Assembly (NCBI GenBank): GCA_903927685.1
Contig: CAIYOB010000336.1
Location: 1 to 8,615 of the forward strand
Length of the DNA stretch: 8,615 nucleotides
Source: an uncultured Planctomycetaceae bacterium
GTDB lineage: Bacteria > Planctomycetota > Planctomycetia > Pirellulales > Pirellulaceae
Direction: 5' to 3'
In this document: piece by piece, positions 6,472-8,615 of the stretch
How the letters are laid out: each line of letters begins with the position of its first letter
Position numbering within the stretch: the first letter of the stretch is position 1
Translations under genes and position numbers: made by a program
The notes under the pieces: generated by a model
Seen by the model: the letters and a program-made list of their open reading frames with translations, nothing else
What the model was told of the DNA's origin: nothing
Databases searched by the model: none

Positions 6472-7908
6472 ATGAACCGTTCTCAACAATTCCAAGAAGC
6501 TCGTGCCCGCTACTTAAGCCGTCGCTGGTTTCTCCGCGAGTGCGGCGTCGGACTGGCCGGAATCGCGGCCGGTTCGTTGCTGGCCGCCGAAGCGGACGCC
6601 GCGACCGCCGCCGAGCAGGCAAGTCCGCTCGCACCGCGAAAGCCGCATTTCCCGGCCAAGGCCAGGCGGGTGATCTACATGTTCCAGGCGGGTGCGCCGA
6701 GCCAACTGGAGTTGTTCGATCCCAAGCCGGAACTCGCCAAACGCAATGGTCAGCTGCCGCCGCCCGAGTTGCTGCAGGGCTACCGGGCGGCGTTCATCAA
6801 CCCCAACTCGGCGCTGCTGGGCCCCAAGTTCGCCTTCGCCGCGCACGGCCAATGCGGCATGGAGTTGAGCGAAGTGCTGCCGCACACGGCCAAGATCGTC
6901 GACGACCTGTGCCTGATCCGCACGCTGCAGACCGAAGCGGTCAATCACGCTCCGGCACAGATCCTGCTGAACACCGGCTCACAGCAGTTCGGCCGGCCCA
7001 GCTTCGGTTCGTGGACGCTGTACGGGCTGGGCAGCGAATCGGCCGAACTGCCCGGCTACGTCGTGCTGACCAGCGCCAAGGGCACCAGCGGCGGGGCCAG
7101 CAACTACGGCTGTGGATTTCTGCCCACGCTGTACAGCGGCACGCCGCTGCGCAGCGCCGGAGATCCGGTCCTGTACCTGTCCAATCCACCCGGTATCGAC
7201 AGTGCCACGCAGCGGGCCACCTTGGACACGCTGACGCACTTGAATCAACTGGCGTTCGAGACGATCGGCGATCCGGAGATTGCCGCGCGCATCCAGAGCT
7301 ACGAGCTGGCGTACCGGCTGCAGACCAGCGCACCCGAGTTGATGGACTTGGGCCAAGAGCCCCCCGCGGTGCTGGAACGTTACGGAGTCAAGGATCCCAA
7401 GGAAGCGAGCTATGCCCGCAACTGCCTGCTGGCCCGGCGGCTGGTCGAACGGGGCGTCCGGTTCGTCCAGTTGTTTCACGAAGTCTGGGACCAGCACGGC
7501 AACTTGACCAACGGCGTCAAGCAGAATGCGTTGGACACGGACCGGGCCAGCGCGGCACTGGTCTCCGACCTGAAGGAGCGAGGTTTGCTGGATGACACGA
7601 TCGTGGTCTGGGGCGGCGAGTTCGGGCGCACGCCGATGGTGCAAGGCGGCAACGACGGCCGCGATCATCACAATCGCTGCTTCAGCATGTGGCTCGCCGG
7701 CGGCGGGGTGAAAGCCGGCTCTGTCCACGGCCAGACCGACGAGTTGGGGTTCAACGTCGCCGTGGACCCGGTGCACGTGCATGACCTGAACGCGACGCTG
7801 CTGCACCTGCTGGGCCTGGACCACCTGAAGCTGACATTCCGCTTCCAGGGCCGGGACTACCGTTTGACCGACGTGCACGGTCAAGTCGTGCAGCAACTCC
7901 TGGCGTAG
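6472..7908 (+). CDS. DUF1501 protein with Tat signal peptide
   Basis: A 478-residue protein. The N-terminus carries a twin-arginine motif, S16-R17-R18-W19-F20-L21, followed by a Gly/Ala-rich hydrophobic stretch and an Ala-rich end near residue 43, so export in folded form by the Tat system is predicted. The rest is a DUF1501 domain of the alkaline phosphatase/sulfatase-like superfamily: GAPSQLELFDPKP from 74, WDQHGN at 339-344, GGEFGRTP at 381-388, DGRDHHN at 395-401, and HVHDLNATLLHLLGLDH near the C-terminus. The Asp and His residues are probable metal ligands by analogy; no substrate is known. Length and motifs are intact. The ATG at 6472 follows the cytochrome gene by 8 bases with only a weak purine-rich site, suggesting translational coupling. 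Cytochrome-DUF1501 pairs are widespread in Planctomycetes and the two are presumed to act together. Confidence 0.93.
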   Translation: MNRSQQFQEARARYLSRRWFLRECGVGLAGIAAGSLLAAEADAATAAEQASPLAPRKPHFPAKARRVIYMFQAGAPSQLELFDPKPELAKRNGQLPPPELLQGYRAAFINPNSALLGPKFAFAAHGQCGMELSEVLPHTAKIVDDLCLIRTLQTEAVNHAPAQILLNTGSQQFGRPSFGSWTLYGLGSESAELPGYVVLTSAKGTSGGASNYGCGFLPTLYSGTPLRSAGDPVLYLSNPPGIDSATQRATLDTLTHLNQLAFETIGDPEIAARIQSYELAYRLQTSAPELMDLGQEPPAVLERYGVKDPKEASYARNCLLARRLVERGVRFVQLFHEVWDQHGNLTNGVKQNALDTDRASAALVSDLKERGLLDDTIVVWGGEFGRTPMVQGGNDGRDHHNRCFSMWLAGGGVKAGSVHGQTDELGFNVAVDPVHVHDLNATLLHLLGLDHLKLTFRFQGRDYRLTDVHGQVVQQLLA

Positions 7909-7985
7909 CAGCGCCCACAGACCTACCCGACAACTTCGCCCTGCGGCGGACATTCTCGATCTCCCGCAAGCTGCGCGGCAAGACG

Positions 7986-8426
7986 GTGCTGAAGAAAGAC
8001 GGCGGCGGGATCGAGGCCATCGCCTTTGTGCCCGATTCGGCCCACCCCGAGGGCGGGACGTTCTATGTGGGAAATCAAGCGGCGAGTCCCGACTCGCAGC
8101 GCGACCTGTCGGCGGTGTTCGAGGTCGAAGTGCCGCTGAAGTCCAGGGGCAGCCACGCGCACATCCTGCGTTCCTTGGACGCCGGAGTCGATGACATTGC
8201 CGACTTGCACTACGACAGCGCGTCCGGTCTGCTGTACCTGATCAGCGACCAAGCCAATCGGCTGGTCGCGATGTCCCGACGCGGCGAATGGCGGCAGGCT
8301 TGGGACCTGCCCGGGGACAAGCAGGAAGGATTCACGATCGATTCCCAGGGCAACCTGTACGTCGCCCAGGACTCCGGCGGCATCCTCAAGCTCGGCTGGC
8401 GCGACTTGACGCCACGCCCGCGCTGA
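7986..8426 (+). CDS. SdiA-regulated-like propeller protein, start unclear, possibly 5'-truncated
   Basis: From the first usable start, GTG 7986, the frame gives 146 residues: GGGIEAIAFVPDSAHPEGG near the start, VDDIADLHYDSASGLLYLISD in the middle, and EGFTIDSQGNLYVAQDSGGI near the end. These repeats resemble the SdiA-regulated / esterase-like phytase propeller family, usually about 250 residues and exported. The homology-like sequence continues upstream in frame to about 7917 (TDLPDNFALRRTFSISRKLRGK), yet no ATG, GTG or TTG occurs between the in-frame TGA at 7782 and 7986, and no Shine-Dalgarno precedes 7986. A signal peptide is missing. Explanations are a lost 5' end (pseudogene), a rare start such as CTG 7941, a sequencing frameshift, or a -1 frameshift from DUF1501, which is in the next frame; no slippery heptamer is seen at its stop. 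It is third in the probable operon. Confidence 0.6.
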   Translation: MLKKDGGGIEAIAFVPDSAHPEGGTFYVGNQAASPDSQRDLSAVFEVEVPLKSRGSHAHILRSLDAGVDDIADLHYDSASGLLYLISDQANRLVAMSRRGEWRQAWDLPGDKQEGFTIDSQGNLYVAQDSGGILKLGWRDLTPRPR

Positions 8427-8446
8427 CTCAGCCTCAGGCGAAGCCA

Positions 8447-8462
8447 CCCCGGTCGACCGGGG
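8447..8462. repeat. Perfect 16-base palindrome after the operon
   Basis: CCCCGGTCGACCGGGG is fully self-complementary and would fold as a 6-base stem with a TCGA loop. It starts 20 bases after the stop at 8426. No T-run follows, so a classical intrinsic terminator is unlikely, although transcript-end protection is possible. From memory, motifs like AGCCACCCCGG...CCGGGGG are dispersed in planctomycete intergenic DNA. Confidence 0.5.
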
Positions 8463-8489
8463 GCGTGTCCGGAGTGCTGCGCATCGGAA

Positions 8490-8503
8490 CCCGACGCGTA
8501 AGC
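8490..8503. repeat. CCCGACGCGTAAGC motif, probable repeat remnant
   Basis: The sequence CCCGACGCGTAAGC matches a motif I remember as recurrent in planctomycete intergenic regions, usually followed by GAGGGA. Here it is followed by ACCG, so this looks like a diverged copy. Only one copy is in the window. Confidence 0.35.
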
Positions 8504-8555
8504 ACCGTTCGAGAAACAACTGTCAAGAGTCTGTCGCGGCCTGAGGAATTGGATG

Positions 8556-8574
8556 CCCACGGCTTGTCCGTGGG
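8556..8574. repeat. REP-like hairpin
   Basis: CCCACGG (8556-8562), loop CTTGT, and CCGTGGG (8568-8574) form a perfect 7-base stem. From memory, CCACGGCTTGTCCGTGG is a common intergenic palindrome in planctomycetes. It is the third repeat-like element in the 189 bases after the operon. No gene is seen between 8427 and the window end. Confidence 0.55.
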
Positions 8575-8615
8575 AGTTTCACGTTCGTCGCTACACAGGC
8601 GGACACCCCCCAGGG

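Noticed and set aside
1..8615. CRISPR array, tRNA, rRNA, transposase or insertion-sequence ends
   Set aside because: No regularly spaced direct repeats, tRNA-like cloverleaf, rRNA-like stretch or transposase motifs were recognised on either strand.

Overview
This window looks like a piece of a planctomycete chromosome of the Pirellulales type. The clue is the protein content: a planctomycete cytochrome C / DUF1549 / DUF1553 protein next to a Tat-exported DUF1501 protein, a pair found in many copies in Planctomycetes and rare elsewhere. High G+C, secreted proteins of unknown function and GC-rich palindromic intergenic repeats fit the same origin. The assignment rests on protein motifs read by eye; no database search was run.

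Layout. Bases 2-526 carry the 3' end of a low-complexity reading frame on the + strand. It runs tail-to-tail into, and overlaps, a minus-strand gene at 297-1001 for a secreted BON-domain protein. That gene has a clear Shine-Dalgarno and a sigma70-like promoter with a perfect TATAAT. A 430-base gap (1002-1429) holds this promoter, some inverted repeats and a REP-like palindrome. A + strand gene for a large exported DUF3352-like protein follows (1430-3229). A 207-base gap (3230-3436) then holds a GC-rich palindromic repeat and a tentative promoter. Next come the probable operon genes: the multidomain cytochrome (3437-6463), DUF1501 (6472-7908, 8 bases downstream), and an SdiA-regulated-like beta-propeller frame (about 7909-8426) that has no convincing start codon. 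The last 189 bases contain no gene but three repeat-like palindromic or motif elements.

How the genes may work together. All five recognisable products appear meant for the cell envelope or periplasm. The cytochrome protein has a Sec-type signal and two CxxCH haem motifs. DUF1501 has a twin-arginine signal and the alkaline phosphatase/sulfatase-like fold of its family. The SdiA-regulated-like frame is related to extracytoplasmic propellers. The cytochrome-DUF1501 pair is conserved but biochemically uncharacterised. A role in oxidising or breaking down complex, possibly sulfated, polysaccharides is a hypothesis from family context, and the discoidin-like insert in the cytochrome protein is compatible with it. 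The most unusual points are that insert, the missing start of the third operon gene, and the cluster of different palindromic repeats at the gene borders.
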